Made by a program: the position numbers and the translations under genes. The notes beneath the pieces were generated by a model. It was not told the DNA's origin. It did not search any database and saw only the letters and a program-made list of their open reading frames with translations. A stretch of 51,386 nt of DNA from Acidobacteriaceae bacterium (GTDB taxonomy: Bacteria; Acidobacteriota; Terriglobia; Terriglobales; Acidobacteriaceae). The stretch's first letter is position 1; the number at the start of each line of letters is the position of its first letter. The stretch spans positions 1 through 51,386 of the forward strand of contig PLBE01000096.1 in assembly GCA_003134435.1 (NCBI GenBank). The letters are read 5' to 3'. Positions 34,583 to 42,714 of this stretch are shown one piece after another.

Positions 34583-35587
34583 ATGGCCCTGGCCAGAATC
34601 ATTACGCGTTCTCACGCCAGTTCTCAAGAACTGGCGCTGGATCTCCTTGCCCGCGGCTATGCCGTAGAAATTGTTTCTCCCGACCGCATTCCCGACGACA
34701 TCGCCGACCTCGAATTGCGCGTCGATACCGGCCCCGGATATCACCTCTTCGCCGCCGTCGAACCGCGCCGCGGCGAACGCTCGGCTACGCTCGATTTTGT
34801 CCATCACATGAAGGCGCCCATGGAGGACTTCATTCGCCGCGCACCTCTGCCCGGGGAACCCGAGCCCGTTCCGGAAGTACATGTCAGTCACTCCGAGCCC
34901 GGCGCCCAGGCCGCGGAATCGCCCGCGCAACCACCGCAACTCGCCGTCCACACCGTTTCTCCCGCAGTCGAACCTAGAGTGCCGCCGTCACTCCCGCTGC
35001 CCCAGCCCATCGCAAAACCGACGCTGCCTCGGCCAACCCTGGTCCCGCCTCGCCCCGATTCGCTGGTCCGTCGTCACCCTCCCGGATGGTTTGGCCAAAC
35101 AGCTCTGACGTTCGCCAGCGTCGTACTGTTCGCCCTGTTTGTCGGATTCGGCATCCACCGGACCGGCAAAGCTTTCTCCCCGCGTTCCGCATCAATGCCC
35201 ACCGAGAGAGTCGCGGCAGCTTCCACGGAAATGAGCTTCCTGAGTCTGCCCCCGGCCGACCCGCAGCCAATCTCCAAATCGCCAGCGGATTCCGGCCCCG
35301 CCTCGAAGAACTCCCGCGTCGCCCCAGCGGCCTCCGCGACGCCCAGCCCAGCCCCCGAGATTTCTCGCCGCCATCCTGACGACCTGATTGCCCGCAACAC
35401 CGTCATCTATCTCGACAAGAGCTTCGAACCGCCCACCGCCAGGCTCAAACACCCGAATCATTCCGCTAAAAGGAATCCCCGTTCGCGCCCTCATGGCGGA
35501 GTGATCGCTGCCAATTCCGTCACCTATCTCGACCCGTCGCGCCCAAAACCTGCTAAGCCTCGCCAGTCCCACCAGCCGTCGAACTAG
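34583..35587 (+). CDS. Membrane protein of unknown function with Pro-rich linkers and a repeated C-terminal motif
   Basis: 334 residues; I do not recognise a named family. The N-terminal 75 residues look like a small alpha/beta domain (MALARIITRSHASSQELALDLLARGYAVEIVSPD). A Pro-rich stretch (about 90-165) leads to one membrane helix (about 168-192, LTFASVVLFALFVGFGI), so the N-terminal domain is probably cytoplasmic. Beyond the helix the chain is Ser/Pro/Ala-rich and carries two related motifs, DDLIARNTVIYLDKSF (about 266-281) and GVIAANSVTYLDPSR (about 306-320). It starts 20 bases after the M28 peptidase gene and is probably cotranscribed. The layout suggests a membrane-anchored regulatory or signalling protein, but that is only a guess. 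Confidence 0.75.
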   Translation: MALARIITRSHASSQELALDLLARGYAVEIVSPDRIPDDIADLELRVDTGPGYHLFAAVEPRRGERSATLDFVHHMKAPMEDFIRRAPLPGEPEPVPEVHVSHSEPGAQAAESPAQPPQLAVHTVSPAVEPRVPPSLPLPQPIAKPTLPRPTLVPPRPDSLVRRHPPGWFGQTALTFASVVLFALFVGFGIHRTGKAFSPRSASMPTERVAAASTEMSFLSLPPADPQPISKSPADSGPASKNSRVAPAASATPSPAPEISRRHPDDLIARNTVIYLDKSFEPPTARLKHPNHSAKRNPRSRPHGGVIAANSVTYLDPSRPKPAKPRQSHQPSN

Positions 35588-35753
35588 CATCGTGCCTTCA
35601 AATAGTGCCTAAGCTCGAACCCTTGGAGTTGCCAAATTTCCCCGTGGTAGCCGCCCGTCAAACGCCCAACTTCACCCAATCATCCTGCCGTCCACTCCCG
35701 ATGATTAAGATTGATATACTCAGACATACTCAGACTTCCCCTCACCCCAGACC
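35588..35753 (+). promoter_or_regulatory. Upstream region of the MarC-family gene
   Basis: Contains TATACT at about 35713-35718 as a possible -10 and the adjacent tandem repeat ATACTCAGAC x2. No good -35 is visible, and there is no gene. Confidence 0.3.
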
Positions 35754-36401
35754 ATGAACGCCCACATGGCCATCGGCCACCTGCTTCACGACCTGCCCAC
35801 CGCCGCCACCGCCACCTTCCTCGCCCTTTTTCCCATTGTTAACCCGCTCGGCGGCGTGCCCATGTTCTTCAGCCTCACCGCCGATTACTCGTCTCAGGAA
35901 CGTCGCCGCACCGCCCTCAAAATCGCCATCGACGTCATCGCCATCCTCATCGTCTTCATGCTCTTTGGACGATTCGTCCTCAACTTCTTCGGCATCTCCC
36001 TCCCCGTCTTGAAAATCGCCGGAGGCCTCATCGTCGCCAACACCGCCTGGGGAATGGTCACTGGCACCAGCCGGATGACCACCGAAGAAAGCAGCGAGGC
36101 CCTTACCAAACCAGACATTTCCCTCACCCCCATGGCTATGCCCATGCTCTCCGGCCCCGGCTCCATCGGAGTCGTCATGGGCCTCGCCGCCCACGCCGAC
36201 CACTTCCTTTCCTACCTCGGCATGGTCATTGGAATCGTGGCTCTCGGCCTGACCTGCTATCTCCTCCTGTGTCTCGGAGGGCCTTTCGTCAAGCGCCTCG
36301 GCCCCGGTACCGTGGGCGCCATCAATCGCATCTTCGGATTCCTCATCCTCGCCATCGCCGTGCAATTAATCTGGAACGGAGCCGCCGACTTCCACCCCTG
36401 A
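35754..36401 (+). CDS. MarC-family integral membrane protein
   Basis: 215 residues with six hydrophobic segments and the MarC/UPF0056 hallmarks: TFLALFPIVNPLGGVPMFFSLT near the N-terminus, ISLPVLKIAGGLIVANTAWGM in the middle, and TPMAMPMLSGPGSIGVVMGL. These match the duplicated NPxG / GPGS pattern of the family. MarC proteins sit in the inner membrane; despite the name (multiple antibiotic resistance) their function is unsettled and transport of small metabolites has been suggested. It stands alone, followed by a dispersed repeat and a convergent gene. Confidence 0.92.
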   Translation: MNAHMAIGHLLHDLPTAATATFLALFPIVNPLGGVPMFFSLTADYSSQERRRTALKIAIDVIAILIVFMLFGRFVLNFFGISLPVLKIAGGLIVANTAWGMVTGTSRMTTEESSEALTKPDISLTPMAMPMLSGPGSIGVVMGLAAHADHFLSYLGMVIGIVALGLTCYLLLCLGGPFVKRLGPGTVGAINRIFGFLILAIAVQLIWNGAADFHP

Positions 36402-36684
36402 CCCCCCATCCGCCCCTGCAGGGACACGCTGTGCCGCCAGCAATAGAATTCGTGTCGTGAATGGGCTTGGAAAGGGCACAACTCCACAGCTGGCGGGAAA
36501 ACTCCAATTTCACCGTGGTCTTGGGAAGGGCACGAGTTCACTCGTGCCGTATAGTCCTCGAAAATGTTCTGCGCTTCAGCGCCTGCGGCAAGCTCTTCGC
36601 AACCTTGACGAGTTTGTCCGCAGCCTCTTCAGCCGTGCCCGCACGAACTGCACCCCGCACTAGAAATGCGGGTAAACCTACCCC
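36402..36684. other. Convergent intergenic region carrying a dispersed repeat
   Basis: About 280 bases between the MarC gene and the convergent paralogue gene. Half of it is the repeat copy at 36469-36607; no gene is supported in the remainder. Confidence 0.5.
36469..36607. repeat. Dispersed intergenic repeat, copy 1 (about 140 bp)
   Basis: Aligns over its length with 44199-44340: shared blocks are GGAAAGG-CAC, GCGGGAAAACTCC, TTGGGAAGGGCAC, GTGCCGTA, GAAAATG and the end TTCGC-ACCTTG. It contains the 8-bp hairpin GGCACGAG-TTCA-CTCGTGCC. A shorter relative is at 29338. Confidence 0.75.
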
Positions 36685-38628
36685 TCAATTCAGCCCGCTG
36701 CGCGTCAACTTCACCGCGCAGTAGTCTCCCGACGGGCAATTCCCTGACCCGTTGCTCTGCATCAGTGTGCCGAAGTAGATGTTGGCCGTTTGTGGATCCG
36801 TGCCCAGGTTGTCGACCACGAAACCGCTGGTCCCCCCGATTTCATTGGTCGCGCTTGCCGTGGGTGTGCTGCTGGCCGTAAGCCGCGAATTTACATTCCA
36901 TTCCGTCACCAGGTTTGACCCCGTCGTGGTCTGATAAAGACCCGTGCCGGTTCCGACAAACAGACGATCGTTGGTGCCGTCGTAAAAATCTGTCAGTGGT
37001 GAGCATGCCCCCGCCGGGTTCCCCGAGCTGTTGATATTCAGGTTGTTCGACATCGCCGGCGTCGTGTTGATCACTCCCGTGCCCGAAGTGAAGGAAATCG
37101 CATACAGACTCGGCACATCGCCGTTGCTGCTCCCCGGCTCCGTGCCGCACGCGTATAACGTTCCCGCCCCGGTCTTGGGCCCACTCGAAAAATAGCCATT
37201 ATCGAAATCGCCGGCCAGGGCGAACATGTAGGCATTGCTGGAAGGCCCAATCGCCACCGTAGCCTGCGTGGGCGGAGTCACGTTCAAATTGATCTGCGAA
37301 ACAATCGAATTCGTTAACGTCATATCCCCCGCCGAAAACAGGTAAATGAATCCATTGCTTGCGTCCGCCGTCGGAGGTTCCACCGCTTTGAAGGTCCCTG
37401 AAGTGCTCTCAATCTGAATCGGGAAATTTGCCACCGCACTAAACGAGGAACTGCCGGGAGTATAAGCAAAAAGATAAGTCCCGTCGGAAATGTAAACCGT
37501 GTTCTTCATCGCCGCGATGCTGGCCTGCTCACTGCTGATGTACACCGGGGATGTCGTGAAACGCACCCCCGACGTGTTCACGGGCATCGATACGCAGTAT
37601 TGCAACGTCGGCGTCCCCTTGAAGATCCCAGTGATGCGATAAAGTCGGCCATTGTTGTCCCCAACGTAAGCCACATCATTGTCGTAGTCGACATAGGGCG
37701 AGGATTGCGTATTCCCGCTCGCGCTCGCCGTACACCCCGACGTTGTTGTGTTGGTGTAGCTAAGCCGGACCAGCGATGATCCGCCCGTTCCCGGCGTCGC
37801 CGGGGCGGTTACCGTCCCCTGCCCACTCACCCAGGTCAATACATCCAGCATCGCCGTACTGCCGTTGTCCTCTATAAAAGCGACTTTGGTCCCATCCAGT
37901 GAGAACACTGGAGAACCGATGAGTCTCGCCGATCCCGCCTGGTAGGCCCACATGACTTTCGGCGCTGTGTAATTAGTGCTTGGCGGCGTCTGCGGTGCGT
38001 TGGGACAGGAAGAAGAGGCTGTCCCCGTATAGAGGTTGTTGAAGGCAACAATATTGGCCACCGTTGAAGAGGGCGTGACCGCGATGGCGTACACCAGAAA
38101 GTCATTGGCGCAACTGTAAGTTCCATTGACATTAAAATTGTACTTGGCCGGCGCGTCCGAAAAGTATATGTATCCGCCTGCGGTAGACCCAGTCGATACT
38201 GCCCAGTCCCGGCGCAACGGTGCTCTAAGAGGCCACGGATATCGTGGGATTCCCGGCCGCTCCGGGAACGATGGCGGCATCATGAGCGCCGGTTCCGAGA
38301 CTTCCGCTCGTTCCGGTTCCGACCCTTCCGTTTCCATCGGAGCCGGCCGGAAAATATGCCGCCTCACCGCGTCGTTGATCCAGCGCCGCGGATCGTTTGC
38401 CGTCGCCGCCTCGTCCTCCGGCGTCCCTCCGGCCGTGAACAGAATATGCCGCGTGCTCCAATCCACCGGCAGCCCAATATGACCCGTCTGCGGATTTTTC
38501 TTGAAGAACCTTTCGACGACCTCTTGCCCCTTCATCGGGACGTGCAAGAGCAACACCACCGCGCTCATCCCCACGGCGAGGATCAAGCAACGAAGGCTGA
38601 ATCTCCGTTGATAACGGCTCTGGTGCAT
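36685..38628 (-). CDS. Secreted protein of unknown function, tandem paralogue 1
   Basis: 647 residues from ATG 38628 (MHQSRYQRRFSLRCLILAVGMSAVVLLL), a signal-anchor or signal-peptide start aligning with its paralogue at 38786-40717. After the conserved KNPQTGHIGLPVDWSTRH and ANDPRRWINDAVRRHIF segments it has a long Thr/Ser/Gly/Asn-rich beta region with blade-like repeats (GSPVFSLDGTKVAFIEDNG, SSPYVDYDNDVAYVGDNNGRLYRI, NTVYISDGTYLFAYTPG), suggesting a beta-propeller. Paired Cys are scattered through it (YSCAND, SSCPNAP, YACGTEP, GACSPLTDF), so disulfides are likely after export. Compared with paralogue 2 it has an extra acidic stretch (APMETEGSEPERAEVS). No catalytic motif is recognised. Confidence 0.75.
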   Translation of the reverse strand: MHQSRYQRRFSLRCLILAVGMSAVVLLLHVPMKGQEVVERFFKKNPQTGHIGLPVDWSTRHILFTAGGTPEDEAATANDPRRWINDAVRRHIFRPAPMETEGSEPERAEVSEPALMMPPSFPERPGIPRYPWPLRAPLRRDWAVSTGSTAGGYIYFSDAPAKYNFNVNGTYSCANDFLVYAIAVTPSSTVANIVAFNNLYTGTASSSCPNAPQTPPSTNYTAPKVMWAYQAGSARLIGSPVFSLDGTKVAFIEDNGSTAMLDVLTWVSGQGTVTAPATPGTGGSSLVRLSYTNTTTSGCTASASGNTQSSPYVDYDNDVAYVGDNNGRLYRITGIFKGTPTLQYCVSMPVNTSGVRFTTSPVYISSEQASIAAMKNTVYISDGTYLFAYTPGSSSFSAVANFPIQIESTSGTFKAVEPPTADASNGFIYLFSAGDMTLTNSIVSQINLNVTPPTQATVAIGPSSNAYMFALAGDFDNGYFSSGPKTGAGTLYACGTEPGSSNGDVPSLYAISFTSGTGVINTTPAMSNNLNINSSGNPAGACSPLTDFYDGTNDRLFVGTGTGLYQTTTGSNLVTEWNVNSRLTASSTPTASATNEIGGTSGFVVDNLGTDPQTANIYFGTLMQSNGSGNCPSGDYCAVKLTRSGLN

Positions 38629-38661
38629 CGGTGCTTTTGGCCCGAACCACACACCCAACGT

Positions 38662-38698
38662 GTTAGTTTTTCATGGCCAACAAAGCACCGAAAGTTAC
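38662..38698 (-). promoter_or_regulatory. Upstream element shared with paralogue 2
   Basis: On the plus strand GTTAGTTTTTCATG (38662-38675) is followed 14 bases later by GAAAGTTAC (38690-38698). The same two blocks with the same spacing occur upstream of the other paralogue at 40771-40807. The element lies about 35-70 bases before the ATG, the range expected of a promoter or 5' untranslated element. Confidence 0.45.
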
Positions 38699-38785
38699 CA
38701 AGGTTACTGCAAATAATCTCGTGGTGGCGCGGTTTTGCCCCGTCTGGAAATACAAAAGCTGGCGCCGAAAACTAAAAATGCCCCC

Positions 38786-40717
38786 TCAATTCAGCCCATT
38801 GCGGGTCAGCTTCACCGCGCAATAATTTCCCGACCCGCAATTTCCCGACGCGCTGCTTAACGGCGCCAGCGTGCCGAAATATACATTGGACGTCTGCGCC
38901 GCCGTTCCCAGGTTGTCGACCACGAAGCCGCTGGTCCCGCCCATCCCATTCGACCACGTCGCGGCCGGAGTGCTGCTTGCCGTAAGCCGCGAATTCACAT
39001 TCCATTCCGTCACCAGGTTCGAGCCCGCCGTCGTCCCATAATTGCCCGTGCCGGTTCCCACAAACAGACGATCGTTGGTCCCGTCGTAGAAATCGGTCAG
39101 CGGTGAGCATGCGCCTGCTGGGTAGGACGGACTGCCGGCCGTGCCTGTGTTCACATTAATATTCAGGTTGTTGGACATTGCCGGTGTCGGGTTCATCACT
39201 CCCGTGCCCGAAGCGAAGGAGATCGCGTACAGACTCGGCACATCGCCGTTGCTGCTTCCTGGCTCCGTACCGCACGCATACAGCGTTCCCGCGCCGGTCT
39301 TGGGTCCGCTCGAAAAGTAAGCATTATCAAAATCCCCGGCCAGGATGAAGTTGTAGGCACTACTGCTGGGCCCAATCGCAACCGTAGCCTGCGTCGGTGG
39401 AGTCACGTTCAGATTGATCTGCGAAACGATGGCATTGGTCAACGTCAGGTCCCCCGTCGAAAACAGGTAGACGAAACCATTAGTTGTGTCCACCGTCGGA
39501 GCGTCCAGGATTTTGAAAGTCGCCGAGGCGCTCTCCACCTGAATCGGAAAATTCGCCACGGCGTCGAACGTCGAATGCCCCGGGTCAGGGGTGTAGGCGA
39601 AAAGCGAGGTCCCGTCGGAGATGAAAACCTCCCCGTTCGGAAGGCTGGGACTGGGACTGATGAACACCGGCGAGGTCGTAAAACGTTCGCCCGAAGTGTT
39701 CACCGGCATCGTCACGCAGTAATCCAACGTCAGGTTGGTTTCCCCCGTGCCCGCCTTGAAAATGTTCTTGATCCGGTAGAGTCTGCCTTTGTCATCGCCC
39801 ACATAAGCGACGTTGTTAACGTAATCCACATAAGGAGACGACTGCGTGTTCCCGCTCGCGCTCGCCGCGCACCCCGAAACCGTGGTGTTCGTGTAACTGA
39901 TTGACGCCAGCGATGATCCTCCCGTTCCCGGTGTGGCCGGGGCGGCTACCGTTCCCTGGCCACTCGCCCAGGTCAACACATACAGCATCGCCGCCGTCCC
40001 GTTGTCTTCCATAAACGCCACTTGCGTTCCATCCAACGACAGCACCGGAGACCCTATGATTCGAGCCGACCCCGCTTGGTACGCCCACATCAGTGTCGGC
40101 GCCGTGGAGTTCGTCGTCGGCGGACTCTGGGGTGAGTTCGAAGGGCACGAGGACGAAATCGTCCCAGTATATAAGTTGTTGAACGCGATAATATTGGCCT
40201 GCGTCGCGGAGGGCGTCACCGTCAGCGGGTACACCACAAAATCGCTCCCGCAACTGTAGGTTCCATTGACATTAAAGCTGTACTTCGCCGGCGCTTCCGA
40301 GAAGTCCAGTCGGGCGTTTGCCGTCGCTCCCAGCGACATTGCCCAGTCCCGCCGCAGCGTCTTAAGCGGCCACGGATTTCGCGGCATCACCGGCGGTTGC
40401 GGAAACGACGGCGGCATCATCAGCGCCGGTTCCGTCGGGAAGACGTGCCGCCTCACCGCATCATTGATCCACCGCCGCGGGTCGTTGGCCGTCGCCGCCT
40501 CCACTTCCGGCGTTCCCCCCGCCGTGAACAGAATATGCCGTGTGCTCCAATCCACCGGCAGCCCAATATGACCCGTCTGTGGATTCTCGTTTAATTCTTC
40601 CCTGACTGTCTCTTGCCCCTCCACCAGGGTGCCCGGTATTAGCCCGATCGCACTCATTCCCAGCCCGATGATCAAGCAACGAAGGCAGACTCTCCATCCG
40701 CAACTGCTCTTATCCAT
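38786..40717 (-). CDS. Secreted protein of unknown function, tandem paralogue 2
   Basis: 643 residues (MDKSSCGWRVCLRCLIIGLGMSAIGLIPGTLVEGQETV), colinear with and highly similar to the protein at 36685-38628 from the TGHIGLPVDWSTRH block to the last residues AVKLTRNGLN. The beta-rich blade-like repeats and paired Cys are conserved. Differences are a shorter N-terminal linker (FPTEPALMMPP), a small insert around KNIFKAGTGETNLTLDY and another around NVNTGTAGSPSYPAGACS. It lies about 157 bases upstream of paralogue 1 in the same direction, as expected of a local duplication. Function unknown; probably exported. Confidence 0.75.
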   Translation of the reverse strand: MDKSSCGWRVCLRCLIIGLGMSAIGLIPGTLVEGQETVREELNENPQTGHIGLPVDWSTRHILFTAGGTPEVEAATANDPRRWINDAVRRHVFPTEPALMMPPSFPQPPVMPRNPWPLKTLRRDWAMSLGATANARLDFSEAPAKYSFNVNGTYSCGSDFVVYPLTVTPSATQANIIAFNNLYTGTISSSCPSNSPQSPPTTNSTAPTLMWAYQAGSARIIGSPVLSLDGTQVAFMEDNGTAAMLYVLTWASGQGTVAAPATPGTGGSSLASISYTNTTVSGCAASASGNTQSSPYVDYVNNVAYVGDDKGRLYRIKNIFKAGTGETNLTLDYCVTMPVNTSGERFTTSPVFISPSPSLPNGEVFISDGTSLFAYTPDPGHSTFDAVANFPIQVESASATFKILDAPTVDTTNGFVYLFSTGDLTLTNAIVSQINLNVTPPTQATVAIGPSSSAYNFILAGDFDNAYFSSGPKTGAGTLYACGTEPGSSNGDVPSLYAISFASGTGVMNPTPAMSNNLNINVNTGTAGSPSYPAGACSPLTDFYDGTNDRLFVGTGTGNYGTTAGSNLVTEWNVNSRLTASSTPAATWSNGMGGTSGFVVDNLGTAAQTSNVYFGTLAPLSSASGNCGSGNYCAVKLTRNGLN

Positions 40718-41106
40718 TGGTCTTTCTGGCCCAACTGCGCAAAATTAGTTTCCCATGAGAGAAGAACAGCATTAGTTTTCCATGAGAAAGGACTGAGCGA
40801 AAGTTACAGGCGTACGATCTACCACGCGCTTAAAGTAACCACTAACGGGCAGGCTCCCGACCCAGCTGTCCCGGCATCTTCCGCCCGCGCTGCGCCGACA
40901 AATCGACCCACTTCTGCATAATCTTTCATCTTGACTTCACCCCGCCCGTGTACTACTTTCTCCGCAAGCTTGCGGGTAGTCGATTACTCGCTTCTCCCGT
41001 CAACCACAGCTCGACCTAGATTTCTATCACTTGGGGGCTTATCGATTTCCCGGCAATTTTTGCCCACGATTCCCAGGAAAATCGCTAACCCCGTTTGGAG
41101 TGGCAC
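40718..41106. promoter_or_regulatory. Divergent intergenic region between paralogue 2 and the DUF1800 gene
   Basis: About 390 bases. It holds the duplicated upstream element of paralogue 2 (40744-40807), a possible promoter for the DUF1800 gene (TTGACT at 40931-40936, 17 bases, TACTTT at 40954-40959), and the perfect 14-bp palindrome CCGCAAGCTTGCGG (40962-40975) at the predicted transcript start. No gene is supported. Confidence 0.45.
40744..40807 (-). promoter_or_regulatory. Duplicated upstream element of paralogue 2
   Basis: ATTAGTTTCCCATG (40744-40757) and ATTAGTTTTCCATG (40771-40784) repeat with a 27-bp period, and GAAAGTTAC follows at 40799-40807. One copy plus GAAAGTTAC with identical spacing is found upstream of paralogue 1. 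Confidence 0.45.
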
Positions 41107-42690
41107 ATGACCCGGAAATGCATGCACCAGCGCGCTTCTTCTCTCCGCATTCCAGCACTCTTGCTCATGACGCTGTTGCTGTCATGCAGTGGCGTGATCG
41201 CCGCCCAGGTCAATAACAATATGGTCGCCGGCCGCTTCCTCGAGCAAACGAGCTGGGGACCGACACCCGCCACCCTCACCGCCGTGGAACAGACATCCCT
41301 TCAGAATTACCTGCAGCAACAGTTCGCCGCCCCGATCTCCACCTACGCCACCCCCGGTCCAACTGACGGGCTCAATTTCGTGCAAAACCAGTTCTTCGTC
41401 AACGCCATGACTGGCCAGGACCAACTTCGCCAGCGCGTCTCCTTCGCGCTCTCGGAAATCATCGTCATTTCCGCCATTGGCCCCAATATCAAGAGTAAGT
41501 ACCCCGCCGCCTTTACCCTCTGGATGAATATGCTCCAGAACGACGCCTTCGGTAATTTCTTCAACCTGCTGAATGACGTTACCCTCAGCCCTTCCATGGG
41601 CTCCTATCTCAACATGGCCAATAACAATGGATGCCTCTCCCATTGCCGCCCCAACGAGAACTACGCCCGCGAAATATTGCAACTGTTCAGCATTGGCCTC
41701 AACCAGCTCAATCTCAATGGCACTCCCGCCCTCGACCAGAACGGCAACCTCATCCCAACCTACAACCAGGCCACCATCGACGGCTTCGGTGAGGTCTTTA
41801 CTGGTTGGGCGTATCCGGCAGTGCCCGGGAAGACCGCCCACTTCTTCGACTTGCCCTCTTACACCGGACCCATGCTCCCCTTCCAGATGCACTATAGCCA
41901 GTCCTCCAAGGTCCTGCTGAATGGCACGACCCTTGCCCCAAAGGGCAACATCCAGACCGATCTCACCGCCGCCTTGCAGAACATCTTCACTCACCCCAAC
42001 GTTGCCCCATTCATTTCCCAGCAGCTGATTGAGAAACTCGTCACCAGCAATCCCAGCACCGACTACGTTACCCGCGTGGCCCAGGTCTTCAACAACGACG
42101 GTACCGGAGTCGCTGGCAACCTGCAGGCAGTCATCACTGCCATCATCCTCGACCCCGAAGCTCGCCGCGGCGATGATCCCACTCAACTCCAGCTCTCCGA
42201 CGGGCACCTGCGCGAGCCCCTGCTCCAGATGATGGCCGCCCTGCGCGCCGTGAATGCCACTACCGACGGCGTCAACCTCAGCAATTACGCCGCCGCCATG
42301 CTGCAGCCGCCGTTCCTCTCTCCCAGCGTCTTTAACTACTATCCGCCGAACTTCCAGGTCCAGGGCACGTCCCTGCTCGGCCCCGAATTCGCCATTCTCA
42401 ACGCCAACACAACCGTAACCCGCGTCAACTTCATCAACGACCTGATTTACGGCAAAGTCGGCCCCAACACCACCACCAACATCTCCTCCTATGTCAGCGC
42501 CGCCAGCAACGTCCCCAACCTTATCGCTTTGCTTAACACCAACCTCATGCATGGCGAGATGCCCAGCGACATGTCGAGCACGCTTTCCACTACGCTCTCT
42601 TCGTCCGCATTTGCCGGGAATCCTACGGCTACCGCTCAGGCCGCGCTTTACCTGACCTTGAGTTCGTCCCAGTTTCAGATGGAACACTAA
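41107..42690 (+). CDS. DUF1800 family protein, exported
   Basis: 527 residues from ATG 41107 (MTRKCMHQRASSLRIPALLL) with GGAG six bases upstream; the frame is open to a TTG at 41095. It has a signal peptide (IPALLLMTLLLSCSGVIA) and the DUF1800 pattern: AGRFLEQTSWGPTPATL, RQRVSFALSEIIVIS, NENYAREILQLFSIGL, TIDGFGEVFTGWAY, HPNVAPFISQQLIEKLVTSNPS and LQPPFLSPSVFNYYPP. DUF1800 proteins are common in Acidobacteria, Planctomycetes and Bacteroidetes; their role is unknown and they are nearly always paired with a DUF1501 gene, as here (24 bases downstream). It is likely secreted or periplasmic. Confidence 0.92.
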   Translation: MTRKCMHQRASSLRIPALLLMTLLLSCSGVIAAQVNNNMVAGRFLEQTSWGPTPATLTAVEQTSLQNYLQQQFAAPISTYATPGPTDGLNFVQNQFFVNAMTGQDQLRQRVSFALSEIIVISAIGPNIKSKYPAAFTLWMNMLQNDAFGNFFNLLNDVTLSPSMGSYLNMANNNGCLSHCRPNENYAREILQLFSIGLNQLNLNGTPALDQNGNLIPTYNQATIDGFGEVFTGWAYPAVPGKTAHFFDLPSYTGPMLPFQMHYSQSSKVLLNGTTLAPKGNIQTDLTAALQNIFTHPNVAPFISQQLIEKLVTSNPSTDYVTRVAQVFNNDGTGVAGNLQAVITAIILDPEARRGDDPTQLQLSDGHLREPLLQMMAALRAVNATTDGVNLSNYAAAMLQPPFLSPSVFNYYPPNFQVQGTSLLGPEFAILNANTTVTRVNFINDLIYGKVGPNTTTNISSYVSAASNVPNLIALLNTNLMHGEMPSDMSSTLSTTLSSSAFAGNPTATAQAALYLTLSSSQFQMEH

Positions 42691-42714
42691 ATACCAGAAC
42701 TTTTTGGAGGGCAT

